DNA of 64,000 nucleotides from Pedobacter rhodius (GTDB lineage Bacteria; Bacteroidota; Bacteroidia; Sphingobacteriales; Sphingobacteriaceae). Where the stretch lies: positions 1,240,001-1,304,000 of the forward strand of contig NZ_JAPWGL010000001.1 in NCBI RefSeq assembly GCF_027213645.1, read 5' to 3'. This document shows positions 45,529 to 53,576 of the stretch, in pieces (the stretch's first letter is position 1; every line of letters begins with the position of its first letter). The translations under genes and the position numbers were made by a program. Below the pieces are notes generated by a model, which searched no databases, was not told the DNA's origin, and saw only the letters and a list, made by a program, of their open reading frames with translations.

Positions 45529-47118
45529 TTATAATGTTGACTGTAATAGCTGCCTCAAATCTTCTAATGTATTAATTTCAGCTGCTTTTTTATCTTTTCG
45601 CCAACGTAAAATTCTTGGAAAACGAAGGGCTAAACCTGCTTTATGCCGCTTACTTTCTGCTATTCCTTCAAATGCAATTTCAAAAACCAATTCAGGTTTA
45701 ACTGTTCTAACCGGTCCGAATTTTTCAATGGCATTTCTGGTAACAAAAGAATTTACTTCCTTAATTTCTTTGTCTGTTAAGCCCGAATAAGCTTTTGCAA
45801 TGGTTACCAGATTTTCTCCGTCACGAACAGCGAAAGTATAATCTGTAAAGAAATTTGCCCTTCTGCCGCTACCTTTCTGGGCATAAATCATTACGGCATC
45901 CACGGTGTAAGGATTGATTTTCCATTTCCACCAATCGCCACGCTTACGGCCACTGTGGTAGTGAGAACTTAATTTTTTAAGCATGATGCCCTCACTATTA
46001 ATGGAGCGGGATGTTTGCCGTAGTTCTGCCAGTTCTTCCCAGGTTTTACAATTTATTACCGGAGATAAAATTACAGCACTTTCCTGTAAGCCTCCTATAA
46101 GTTGTTCCAGTATTTCTCTTCTTTTACTAAGCAGCTGTTCACGGAAATCACTGGCTTCAAATTCTAAAATATCATAAACAAAAAATCCAATCGGTGCATC
46201 CTCGAGTTGCTTTTTATTTATGGTTTTACGATTTAAACGCTGTTGTAGTGTGCTGAAGGATAAAACCTGTTTATCTTGAACGGCCAGTATTTCGCCATCT
46301 AAAACAACGCCATCAGGTAAAACATCTATTAAAAAATGAAGCTCCGGAAATTGCTCGGTTACCAGTTCTTCGCCCCGGCTCCAGATAAACAATTCTCCGT
46401 TACGCTTTACAATTTGTCCGCGGATGCCATCCCATTTCCATTCCGCCTGCCAGTCTGAAATTTCACCCAAAGTTTCAGGTTCATTTTCTAAAGCATAAGC
46501 CAAACAAAAGGGATATGGCCAGGAGTTATCGGTATTAACATGTATTCCATTAATCAGTTCGGTAAAAGTAATTTCATAAGGATTCCATTTACCCATAATA
46601 CTATGCATAATTTGAGCGCTATCCAGGCTACTTTGTTTAGCTAAAGCGTTTACCAGCATTTTATTTGAAACCCCAATCCTGAAATTGCCTGATATTAATT
46701 TATTAAAGATGAATCTTTCCTGAGTTTCTAAAATATTCCAGGCATTTAAAATAAAATCTTTTTTAGTTTCATCGTCCTTTCCTTCCAAATTATGCAAATC
46801 TTCAATCCATTGATGTAATTGAAAATCAGAAGTTTTTTCGGCAGGCGGCAGGAGTAAGGCAATGGTTTCGCTCAAGTCACCAACATTCGAATAACTTTCA
46901 GAAAACAGCCATTCGGGCGTACCGGTAATCTCTATTGCCCAGTATTTTAATAAAGCTGATTTAATCGGGCGTTTAGGTTTTTTACCGGTAAACAAAGCAA
47001 TTACCCAAACCTTATCTTTATCATCTGCATAGTTAAAATAATCGACCAGTGCCGCGATTTTATCGTTGGTTTTATTGCTCAATTCGAGCTGCTGGATAAG
47101 TTTTGCAAAGCTTTTCAT
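45529..47118 (-). CDS. ATP-dependent DNA ligase, bacterial LigC/LigB-like type
   Basis: A 529-residue ligase. The N-terminal DNA-binding domain (about 1-200) is followed by the nucleotidyltransferase motif I EWKWDGIRGQ (Lys228), then VVLDGEILA, LKKLSSHYHSGRKRGDWWKWK (motif IV-V area) and the OB-fold. Start ATG 47118 was chosen; an ATG at 47190 would run back into the exonuclease gene in another frame. It begins four bases after the exonuclease stop (47123), so they form one operon. Confidence 0.92.
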   Translation of the reverse strand: MKSFAKLIQQLELSNKTNDKIAALVDYFNYADDKDKVWVIALFTGKKPKRPIKSALLKYWAIEITGTPEWLFSESYSNVGDLSETIALLLPPAEKTSDFQLHQWIEDLHNLEGKDDETKKDFILNAWNILETQERFIFNKLISGNFRIGVSNKMLVNALAKQSSLDSAQIMHSIMGKWNPYEITFTELINGIHVNTDNSWPYPFCLAYALENEPETLGEISDWQAEWKWDGIRGQIVKRNGELFIWSRGEELVTEQFPELHFLIDVLPDGVVLDGEILAVQDKQVLSFSTLQQRLNRKTINKKQLEDAPIGFFVYDILEFEASDFREQLLSKRREILEQLIGGLQESAVILSPVINCKTWEELAELRQTSRSINSEGIMLKKLSSHYHSGRKRGDWWKWKINPYTVDAVMIYAQKGSGRRANFFTDYTFAVRDGENLVTIAKAYSGLTDKEIKEVNSFVTRNAIEKFGPVRTVKPELVFEIAFEGIAESKRHKAGLALRFPRILRWRKDKKAAEINTLEDLRQLLQSTL

Positions 47119-47122
47119 CTGA

Positions 47123-48169
47123 TTATTGAGTTTCGATTTCAGAATTACGGTTTTCAGTATCAGCCAGATCAACCTTGTTTTCCTCATCATCTTCTTGCCC
47201 GAATTTGGTCATAACTTCTTCTGATTCAATTCCATTATCATTTAAAAATCGGCTAAAAGCAGCTGTAAAGCCATGGGTAACATACACCTTTTCTGCTCCG
47301 GTTGCGGTAATTGCGTCTATTAAACCCGTCCAATCGGCATGGTCACTCAAAGCAAAACCGGCGTCTGCACTTTGCCAACGCCGATGCGCGCGTACCTGCA
47401 TCCAACCAGAGCAAATTCCGGTAACCGGGTGCGCTAAATTTTTAATCCAACGGCTATCACGCATAGCAGGCGGAACAATTACAATTCCTTTTTGTAATTC
47501 ATCTTTGGTGATTTCCGGCGTAATTCTGATGGTTTCAGGTAAATTTACACCGGCGTTTATAATGACTTCATTTAAGTTTGCGATGCTGTTGTGCACATAA
47601 ATGGGAACGTTTCCTGCCAGGTTTTTGATTAAACGCTGTGCTTTACCTAAACTATAGGCAATAAGCACACTGGTTTTCTGCTGAACAATATTATCGCCAA
47701 CCCAGCTTTTAATTTTATCGAAAACGATATCTTGCTTTTGCCATTTATAAACAGGTAAACCAAAAGTACTTTCAGAAACAAAAGAATGGCATTTTACAGG
47801 TTCAAAGACATCGCTGATGCCATCATCTTCTGTTTTGTAATCACCGGAAATTACACAAACCTCTCCTTTATATTCCAACCGAACCTGAGCCGAACCAATG
47901 ATGTGACCAGCAGGGTAAAAAGAAATGTTTACACCATTACGTACAATGCTTTCACCATAATTTAAGGTTTCTACATCTAGATCTTCGCTTATCCGGCGTT
48001 TAATAATAGGCTTTGTGAGTGTGTGGCATAGATAATGTTTGTTTCCAAAGCGCACGTGATCGCTATGACCATGCGTAGTTACAGCATAATCTACCGGCCA
48101 CCAGGGGTCGACATAAAAATCACCTTTTTTACAATAAATGCCTCTTTTGGTAAATTCTATTAATGCCAT
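47123..48169 (-). CDS. Ligase-associated DNA exonuclease (beta-CASP metallo-beta-lactamase fold)
   Basis: A 348-residue protein with HxHxDH motif TTHGHSDHVRFG (His33, His35, Asp37, His38) and later ISGDYKTEDDGIS, SESTFGLPVY, SDHADW and YVTHGFTAAFSRF. It is related to mRNA 3'-end processing factors and SNM1 nucleases, and is the first gene of the repair set. The acidic C-terminal tail (GQEDDEENKVDLADT) is unstructured. The ATG at 48169 lies 38 bp from a set of three palindromes (48207-48286) that separate it from a divergent gene. Confidence 0.88.
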   Translation of the reverse strand: MALIEFTKRGIYCKKGDFYVDPWWPVDYAVTTHGHSDHVRFGNKHYLCHTLTKPIIKRRISEDLDVETLNYGESIVRNGVNISFYPAGHIIGSAQVRLEYKGEVCVISGDYKTEDDGISDVFEPVKCHSFVSESTFGLPVYKWQKQDIVFDKIKSWVGDNIVQQKTSVLIAYSLGKAQRLIKNLAGNVPIYVHNSIANLNEVIINAGVNLPETIRITPEITKDELQKGIVIVPPAMRDSRWIKNLAHPVTGICSGWMQVRAHRRWQSADAGFALSDHADWTGLIDAITATGAEKVYVTHGFTAAFSRFLNDNGIESEEVMTKFGQEDDEENKVDLADTENRNSEIETQ

Positions 48170-48206
48170 AATGTATTAAACAATTAAATTAATTATAAGT
48201 TTTATA

Positions 48207-48286
48207 ATTATCGGCTAAATACCCGATAATTAGGATTATCGGCTAAATACCCGATAATTAGGATTATCGGCTAAATACCCGATAAT
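48207..48286. promoter_or_regulatory. Three tandem 24-bp palindromes, probable operator shared by two divergent operons
   Basis: Copies at 48207-48230, 48235-48258 and 48263-48286 are identical, separated by the 4-bp linker TAGG (28-bp period). Each has arms ATTATCGG and CCGATAAT around CTAAATAC, with the inner TA..TA also symmetric, so 20 of 24 positions obey dyad symmetry. The third copy runs into a TAATTTG-like promoter sequence (48283-48289) ahead of the SatD-like gene; the first copy lies 38 bp from the exonuclease ATG. This is the layout of a repressor-binding region. Confidence 0.8.
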
Positions 48287-48324
48287 TTGTTTTGAAATAT
48301 AGTTTATTAGTTAGATATTGTATT

Positions 48325-48936
48325 ATGATTTGTATTATAACAGGTGATATCATCGGTTCAAGAAAAATTAAAGATAGCTGGCTATTAAGCTTAAAAAATG
48401 CTTTAAAAGTGGTTTCCGGGCAGAATAATAGATGGGAAATCTATCGTGGTGATAGTTTTCAGGTTCAGGTAGAACCGGAAAATGCCATCAGAACTGCTGC
48501 TTATTTAAAAGCATGTATCAGGCTAAATAAACCTGCGGATGTAAGAATGGGGATCGGAATTGGTGAAGAAAAAAATAAACGTAAAAAGCTTTCAGAATCG
48601 AGTGGAGATGCTTTTATAAATTCAGGAGCTGCCTTTGATAGCCTAAAACAAGCTAAAGTTAATCTGGCTATTAAAACAAATTCTGTCGATTTCGACGAAG
48701 AAATAAATGTTTTAATTAAACTTTCTTTAATTGCGATGGATAGCTGGGGTATGGTTGCCGCGGAAATGGTAAAGCTGGCCCTGGAAAATGAAAATGTAGT
48801 ACAAAGTGAATTGGCCGCCATTTCCGGAAGAACGCAATCTTCTGTTAGTGAGGCATTAAAGCGTGCACATTATTCAGAAATTATGGAAATGAATAAACTA
48901 TATTGTAAAAAAATCAGCCAAATGCTTTCGAAATAA
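48325..48936 (+). CDS. SatD-family-like protein with class III cyclase-like motifs and C-terminal HTH
   Basis: A 203-residue protein from ATG 48325 (TTG 48292 would add 11 residues). The N-terminal domain shows MICIITGDIIGSRKI (Asp8), YRGDSFQ (Asp43), DVRMGIGIGE and ESSGDAFINSGAAFDSL in that order. These parallel the metal-Asp DIVGF, GDxF, RxGIhxG and GDxVNxAaRL blocks of class III nucleotidyl cyclases, but the catalytic Arg after the Asn (Asn99) is missing. The C-terminus (about 158-192, VVQSELAAISGRTQSSVSEA) looks like a helix-turn-helix. SatD-family naming rests on the TGDI-GSR opening. The stop overlaps the DUF3307 start by one base. It could bind the palindromes upstream. Confidence 0.7.
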   Translation: MICIITGDIIGSRKIKDSWLLSLKNALKVVSGQNNRWEIYRGDSFQVQVEPENAIRTAAYLKACIRLNKPADVRMGIGIGEEKNKRKKLSESSGDAFINSGAAFDSLKQAKVNLAIKTNSVDFDEEINVLIKLSLIAMDSWGMVAAEMVKLALENENVVQSELAAISGRTQSSVSEALKRAHYSEIMEMNKLYCKKISQMLSK

Positions 48937-49646
48937 TGGAAATTTATTTAATCAAAATTATAATTGCACATTTAATTGGAGATTTTTTTCTGCAGCCTGC
49001 ATCCTGGGTTAAGGATAAGGAAAGAAAGAAACTTAAATCAGGAAAATTATACCTGCACGTTTTAATTCATGTGGTTTTGATTTTTATCATTTTCATGAGT
49101 TTTAATGCATGGAAAATAGCCTTATCAATTGGTGTGCTGCATTTGATGATAGATGCCTTAAAATCGATATTACAAACTAAAAAGAATGCCAGGATATTGT
49201 TTTTTATTGATCAGATTTTGCATTTCAGTTCAATCGTATTGGTCTGGCATATTTTCTATAAAGGTTATTTAAACATCAGTTTTATCAATGAAACTAAAAC
49301 CTGGATTTTACTATCAGGAGGATTATTTCTAACCATGCCAACATCTATTATCATGAAAGTGATTATCGCAAAATGGTTGCCCGAAAGTGATGATGAAAGT
49401 CCGAAATCATTACAGAATGCCGGGAAATATATCGGAATATTAGAAAGGGTTTTAATCTTTGTTTTTATATTAACCAATCATTTTGAGGCTGTTGGTTTTT
49501 TACTGGCAGCCAAATCTATATTCCGTTTTGGTGATTTAAAAGAAGCACACGACTTAAAATTAACAGAATATGTGCTGATTGGAACCTTACTAAGCTTTGG
49601 TATTGCAATCGTTGTTTCATTGATGATTTTAAGCCTGGTCAGGTAA
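48936..49646 (+). CDS. DUF3307 membrane protein
   Basis: A 236-residue inner-membrane protein with about six hydrophobic helices. The N-terminus IIAHLIGDFFLQPASWVKDK is the DUF3307 signature; HVLIHVVLIFIIFM, LHLMIDALKSILQ, IFYKGYLNISFINET and the closing LIGTLLSFGIAIVVSLMIL follow. Its function is unknown. The ATG overlaps the SatD-like stop (TAATG), so it is translated from the same message and probably works with that protein. The coupling to a DNA-binding cyclase-like protein suggests a membrane effector, which is inference. Confidence 0.8.
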   Translation: MEIYLIKIIIAHLIGDFFLQPASWVKDKERKKLKSGKLYLHVLIHVVLIFIIFMSFNAWKIALSIGVLHLMIDALKSILQTKKNARILFFIDQILHFSSIVLVWHIFYKGYLNISFINETKTWILLSGGLFLTMPTSIIMKVIIAKWLPESDDESPKSLQNAGKYIGILERVLIFVFILTNHFEAVGFLLAAKSIFRFGDLKEAHDLKLTEYVLIGTLLSFGIAIVVSLMILSLVR

Positions 49647-49665
49647 AACCAGCCGATTACAATAG

Positions 49666-49681
49666 TACCTTAGCTAAGGTA
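49666..49681 (+). terminator. Short palindrome after the DUF3307 gene
   Basis: TACCTTAGCTAAGGTA, a 16-nt perfect palindrome 20 bases past the stop, followed by AATTT. A weak terminator or regulatory site; no long T run. Confidence 0.35.
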
Positions 49682-49795
49682 AATTTAAGGTTGTGAAGGT
49701 TTTCATTCTAAAACTGATTAGTATAGAATACTTTTTATTAGTCCACGTTATTCCTCCCCGCAATGGCGACTTTCTGAATCCGTGATAATCTTAAA

Positions 49796-49828
49796 TAAAA
49801 GCGGGGATATCGAAACCGATTCCCCGCT
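49796..49828 (-). terminator. Terminator after the DPP-IV gene
   Basis: On the minus strand AGCGGGG, a 15-nt loop, CCCCGCT, then TTTATTT. Confidence 0.8.
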
Positions 49829-49852
49829 GAAATTGCTTTTTAAACACTAATC

Positions 49853-52024
49853 TTATCTTGCTCCCGGAGGACAATTATCTTTTAAAAACTTAGTATAAGT
49901 TAAGGATAAATGTTCGCTGGTGCCCTCGCCTTCAGAAATACTATGGGTACGATTTGGATAACTCATCAGTTGGAATACTTTTCTGTTTTTAATCAATTCA
50001 TTTATCAACATTTCGGCATTTTGATAATGTACATTATCATCGCCGGTGCCATGAATATAAAGTAAATTACCTTTTAAATTTTTTGCATATGTGATTGGCG
50101 AACCTTTTTCATAAGCTTCTTTACTTGGAAAAGGGGTTCCCATATAGCGTTCCTGATAAACATTATCATAAGTTAACTGATTGCCAACAGCGGCAATTGC
50201 AATTCCTGTTTTATAAATTTCAGGATATTGGAACATCAGGTTTAAGGTTGATGAACCGCCGCCGCTCCAACCCCATACCGCTACACGATCTTTATCCATA
50301 AAAGAATAAGTTGCCAATAACTTCTTTGCAGCCATTGCCTGATCGCGGATGTTGATTACGCCGATATTTTTGTAAATGCTTTTGCGCCAGGCTGCACCTT
50401 TTGGAACCGGGGCGCCACGATTATCCATAGAAATATAGATATAGCCATCTTTAGACATATCACCGGCATATAGCCAATTTCTTCCTGCACCATAACTGTC
50501 AGACGCCGTTGAACTGGCCGGCTCGCCATACACGTAAAATACAACCGGGTATTTTTTATCCGGATTAAAGTTGTCTGGCTTTTTCATCCAGCCATCCAAT
50601 TCAATACCATCTTCAGTTGTTACTTTAAAGAATTCTACTTTGTTTTTAGGTGCTTCTTGTTTTGATAACTGTGTTGTAATACTTCCATCCATTGTAAAAG
50701 GATTTCCGGTAGTGAAATTCATCCACTCTGTTATCGGCCTTACGCCAGAACTGTTATAAGTATGGCGGGCGAAGGCTGCGTTTGGAGAGATGTCGTAACT
50801 ATGCGTACCAGGAAGCAGGGTAGATGGCGTAACCTGTTCTAATTTCCCTTTCCCATCCAGCTTAGTTTTGTATAAATAACGTTGTGTAGCATTAGTGGGT
50901 GATGCAGTAAAATATACGTAATTATTCTTATCATCAATTAATTTTACATCAACCACATCATAATTTCCTTTGGTAACTAGGGTTACTTTCTTATTCTCCA
51001 GGTTGATTCTATATAAATGATTCCAACCATCTTTATCAGATAAAATTGTAAACTCTTTATTTTCATTTAACCACTTCCAGTCATCCTGAGCATCAATCCA
51101 TGCTTTCGCTTTTTCAGTGTAAATTGTTTTTGCGGTACCATCCGCAGCATTACAAATAAAAACAATGCTTTCGTTTTGTTCGCGGTTAAGCTGTTGCAGA
51201 ATGATTTCATTACTGTTTGGAACCCACTGCATACGAGGAATATAATGCTGGATATTATCTCCCGGAACATTTAACCAATTTGTTTTAGCAGTTGCAACAT
51301 CAACTACACCAATTTTACAAGCCGATGGATTTTCGCCAACTTTAGGGTATTCAACAGGAATGGTGTAAGGGTAAATCGAATCTGTATTATTAATCATCAA
51401 AAAGTTTTTGATTTTCGTGGCATCTATCTGCCAGTAGGCAATTGATTTTCCGTCCGGGCTCCACCTAAAACCATCTCTGCAATCGAATTCTTCTTCATAA
51501 ACCCAATCAAAAGTTCCGTTAATCATTCTGTCAGTTCCATCGCTGGTTAGGGCTTTCGCATCAGTTCCATCAATGTTTTCTACATATAAATTATGTTTGC
51601 TTACGTAAGCTACTTTATTTCCATCGGGAGATAACTTTGCAAACATTAGAGAAGATGCAGGTTTATCTTTACCAATCTGGGTTATTTTATTGGCTGTTAA
51701 ATCAGCTAACCAATAATTTCCGCGGGTATCATAACGCCAAACCTTTTTGCTATTGGTGTAGATTAGTGCTTTCTTACCATCAGCAGATAATTGGAAACTA
51801 CGAACCGCAATTGGATTATTTTTGCCTGCAGGCGTTAACAATGTTCGTGAAATGATAGTTTTACGCTCACTTTTAGGAAGTGTGACAGAAACAATTTCTC
51901 CGCCGGCAATTTGATAATAGGCGTTACCGTCTTTTGCCCAGTTTATACCTTGAGCTTGTGCATCAAATACTGCAAATAAAAATATGCAAGTAACTGATAT
52001 TTTGAATAGTAGGTTTTTAATCAT
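49853..52024 (-). CDS. Dipeptidyl peptidase IV family serine peptidase (S9)
   Basis: A 723-residue exported S9B peptidase. Signal peptide FKISVTCIFLFAVFDAQAQ, an N-terminal DPP-IV beta-propeller (about 90-450, with the FDWVYEEEF block bearing the Glu pair that binds the substrate N-terminus) and the alpha/beta hydrolase domain with WGWSGGGSSTLNLM (nucleophile Ser), GTGDDNVHYQN (Asp) and PNRTHSIS (His). It releases N-terminal dipeptides, typically X-Pro, in the periplasm. It is in line with the 218-residue secreted gene upstream; a terminator-like hairpin lies between. Confidence 0.92.
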   Translation of the reverse strand: MIKNLLFKISVTCIFLFAVFDAQAQGINWAKDGNAYYQIAGGEIVSVTLPKSERKTIISRTLLTPAGKNNPIAVRSFQLSADGKKALIYTNSKKVWRYDTRGNYWLADLTANKITQIGKDKPASSLMFAKLSPDGNKVAYVSKHNLYVENIDGTDAKALTSDGTDRMINGTFDWVYEEEFDCRDGFRWSPDGKSIAYWQIDATKIKNFLMINNTDSIYPYTIPVEYPKVGENPSACKIGVVDVATAKTNWLNVPGDNIQHYIPRMQWVPNSNEIILQQLNREQNESIVFICNAADGTAKTIYTEKAKAWIDAQDDWKWLNENKEFTILSDKDGWNHLYRINLENKKVTLVTKGNYDVVDVKLIDDKNNYVYFTASPTNATQRYLYKTKLDGKGKLEQVTPSTLLPGTHSYDISPNAAFARHTYNSSGVRPITEWMNFTTGNPFTMDGSITTQLSKQEAPKNKVEFFKVTTEDGIELDGWMKKPDNFNPDKKYPVVFYVYGEPASSTASDSYGAGRNWLYAGDMSKDGYIYISMDNRGAPVPKGAAWRKSIYKNIGVINIRDQAMAAKKLLATYSFMDKDRVAVWGWSGGGSSTLNLMFQYPEIYKTGIAIAAVGNQLTYDNVYQERYMGTPFPSKEAYEKGSPITYAKNLKGNLLYIHGTGDDNVHYQNAEMLINELIKNRKVFQLMSYPNRTHSISEGEGTSEHLSLTYTKFLKDNCPPGAR

Positions 52025-52038
52025 ATAGGTTAGGTCAT

Positions 52039-52096
52039 AAAAAAAGCTTTTTAACTTTTCGGCTAATTTAAATAAAAAGCCGGCAGTTAAAAAGCC
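52039..52096 (-). terminator. Terminator after the 218-residue secreted protein gene
   Basis: Minus strand: GGCTTTTTAACT and AGTTAAAAAGC arms (10-11 bp) enclosing CGGCT/AGCCG, followed by TTTTTTT. Confidence 0.75.
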
Positions 52097-52119
52097 TAAT
52101 ATTAATTGAAAGTGGTTAA

Positions 52120-52776
52120 TTATTCACCGCCGCCTTGTTGCTGTAAAGCTTTCATTTCAGCGTAAGTAATTTCATCATAACCTGCAGGGATTTTAGTCAC
52201 AGAAAGTTCTCCAATTTTACCTTCAGTAACAGATTTTAATGTTACCGTTGCCATTGAGGTTTCAACTAAAACAATAAAACCTTTAACTTCTTTGAAATCT
52301 GCAGTAGCAATAGTTACCGGAATTTCTACATCTGTAGTAGCCCAAAGTTCGCCTGTACCACCTTTATCATCTTTAAAAGTATATTTTTCCGCATTATAGC
52401 CTGCAACTGTTTTCTTTTCGCCGGTTGCCTTAAAATCCGAATATTTCGGTTTTGCAGCATTAGACTCTTCCATGTCTGCTTTAGTCATTTTTGAAGCCAA
52501 TTGTTTTTGAGCTACCGGAATATCAACCAAAAGTAAACCTGTTCCCGTTTTACTATCCATGAACACACCGATAGAAGCCGGTCCAAATTCCATTTCCAGC
52601 TTAGAAACATCTCCATTAAATTTAACCTTTTGCTCTTCAGGAGCACCCGGTGCATCAATTTTATATTTCATTCCATAAACTAAAGTTCCTTCAGTTATCT
52701 TTTTTTGTGCATGAGCCAGAATAGCTGTGCTTACCAGGATTAAAGCTACAACGCTTGTTTTGATTGATTTTAACAT
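52120..52776 (-). CDS. Secreted protein, possibly DUF4412-like
   Basis: A 218-residue exported protein: signal peptide ending AILAHAQ, then ITEGTLVYGMKYKIDAPGAP, VAGYNAEKYTFKD, GTGELWATTDVEIPVTIA and a C-terminal KALQQQGGGE. The pattern of a beta-rich domain with an YxAxKY core and the ELWVT-type strand is similar to DUF4412 proteins of Bacteroidota, but I am not certain. Function unknown. No obvious membrane anchor. Confidence 0.6.
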   Translation of the reverse strand: MLKSIKTSVVALILVSTAILAHAQKKITEGTLVYGMKYKIDAPGAPEEQKVKFNGDVSKLEMEFGPASIGVFMDSKTGTGLLLVDIPVAQKQLASKMTKADMEESNAAKPKYSDFKATGEKKTVAGYNAEKYTFKDDKGGTGELWATTDVEIPVTIATADFKEVKGFIVLVETSMATVTLKSVTEGKIGELSVTKIPAGYDEITYAEMKALQQQGGGE

Positions 52777-52798
52777 GTTTTATTTTAGTTAAGTGTTT

Positions 52799-53575
52799 TT
52801 ACCAGTTAATTTTTTCTTTATTCAAAAATGATGCTATACCCTTTTTAAAATCTTCGCTTTCCCTAACACGGGCATTTATTTGTACAGCAATTTCTAAACT
52901 TTTTTCTAGTGTAGGGTTTGTTGTCTGGGTAATTAATTGTTTAGTTATCATCAAAGAATTCCCGGAACGTTCTTTACACAAACTTAAAGCAAATTCTTTA
53001 ACAGTTCGATGAATTTCTGATGAATTTGTTACAAAATTTATCAAATTATATTGAAGTGCTTTTTCAGCTGAAAAAATTTCACCGGTCAGCAGCAATTCTT
53101 TTGCAATCGCTTCATTAACCTTTTGTTTTAAAAAACAGGAAACAATGGCTGGAACAAATCCAATTTTTACCTCTGTATAGCCAAAATTACTCTCTGGTGT
53201 TGCGAAAACAATATCACATATAGTTGCTAAACCACAACCGCCGGCAATTGCATGCCCTTCAATCTGGGCGATAACGACTTTTGGTAAATAATAAATTGTC
53301 GTGAAAAGTTTCTTTAAATTGTTAGAATCGGCTACATTTTCTTCAAACGTATTGTGTTGCAGCTGCTGAAGATATTCTAAATCTGCACCTGCACTAAAAG
53401 TGTTTCCATTAGCTTTTAATACAACGACTTTTACATCGTCATCTTCTGAAGCACGAATAAAATTTTCTGTTAACTCGGAAATTAACTGCGGATTTAAAGC
53501 ATTACGTTTTTCAGGCCTGTTGATGGTTATAGTGGCAATTCTATCTTCTACACTGTATAAAACCAGATTATCCAT
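52799..53575 (-). CDS. Enoyl-CoA hydratase/isomerase family protein
   Basis: A 258-residue crotonase-fold enzyme: TINRPEKRNALNPQLI, NGNTFSAGADLEYLQQL (oxyanion-hole loop), IEGHAIAGGCGLATICDIVF and NFGYTEVKIGFVPAIVS with the catalytic Glu region. Reaction could be hydration, isomerisation or methylglutaconyl-CoA hydration; the sequence does not decide. It lies one base after the comEC-like gene on the same strand, so both are co-transcribed. Confidence 0.88.
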   Translation of the reverse strand: MDNLVLYSVEDRIATITINRPEKRNALNPQLISELTENFIRASEDDDVKVVVLKANGNTFSAGADLEYLQQLQHNTFEENVADSNNLKKLFTTIYYLPKVVIAQIEGHAIAGGCGLATICDIVFATPESNFGYTEVKIGFVPAIVSCFLKQKVNEAIAKELLLTGEIFSAEKALQYNLINFVTNSSEIHRTVKEFALSLCKERSGNSLMITKQLITQTTNPTLEKSLEIAVQINARVRESEDFKKGIASFLNKEKINW

Positions 53576-53576
53576 G

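Noticed and set aside
47175..47600. 141-codon frame opposite the exonuclease gene
   Set aside because: Antisense to a well-conserved frame; composition follows the reverse of that gene.
48207..48286. Short CRISPR-like array
   Set aside because: The repeats are separated by a constant 4-bp linker instead of unique spacers and are palindromic; no cas gene is near.
49666..49681. Strong terminator after DUF3307
   Set aside because: The palindrome is perfect but short and lacks a T-run, so it is listed only as a weak candidate.
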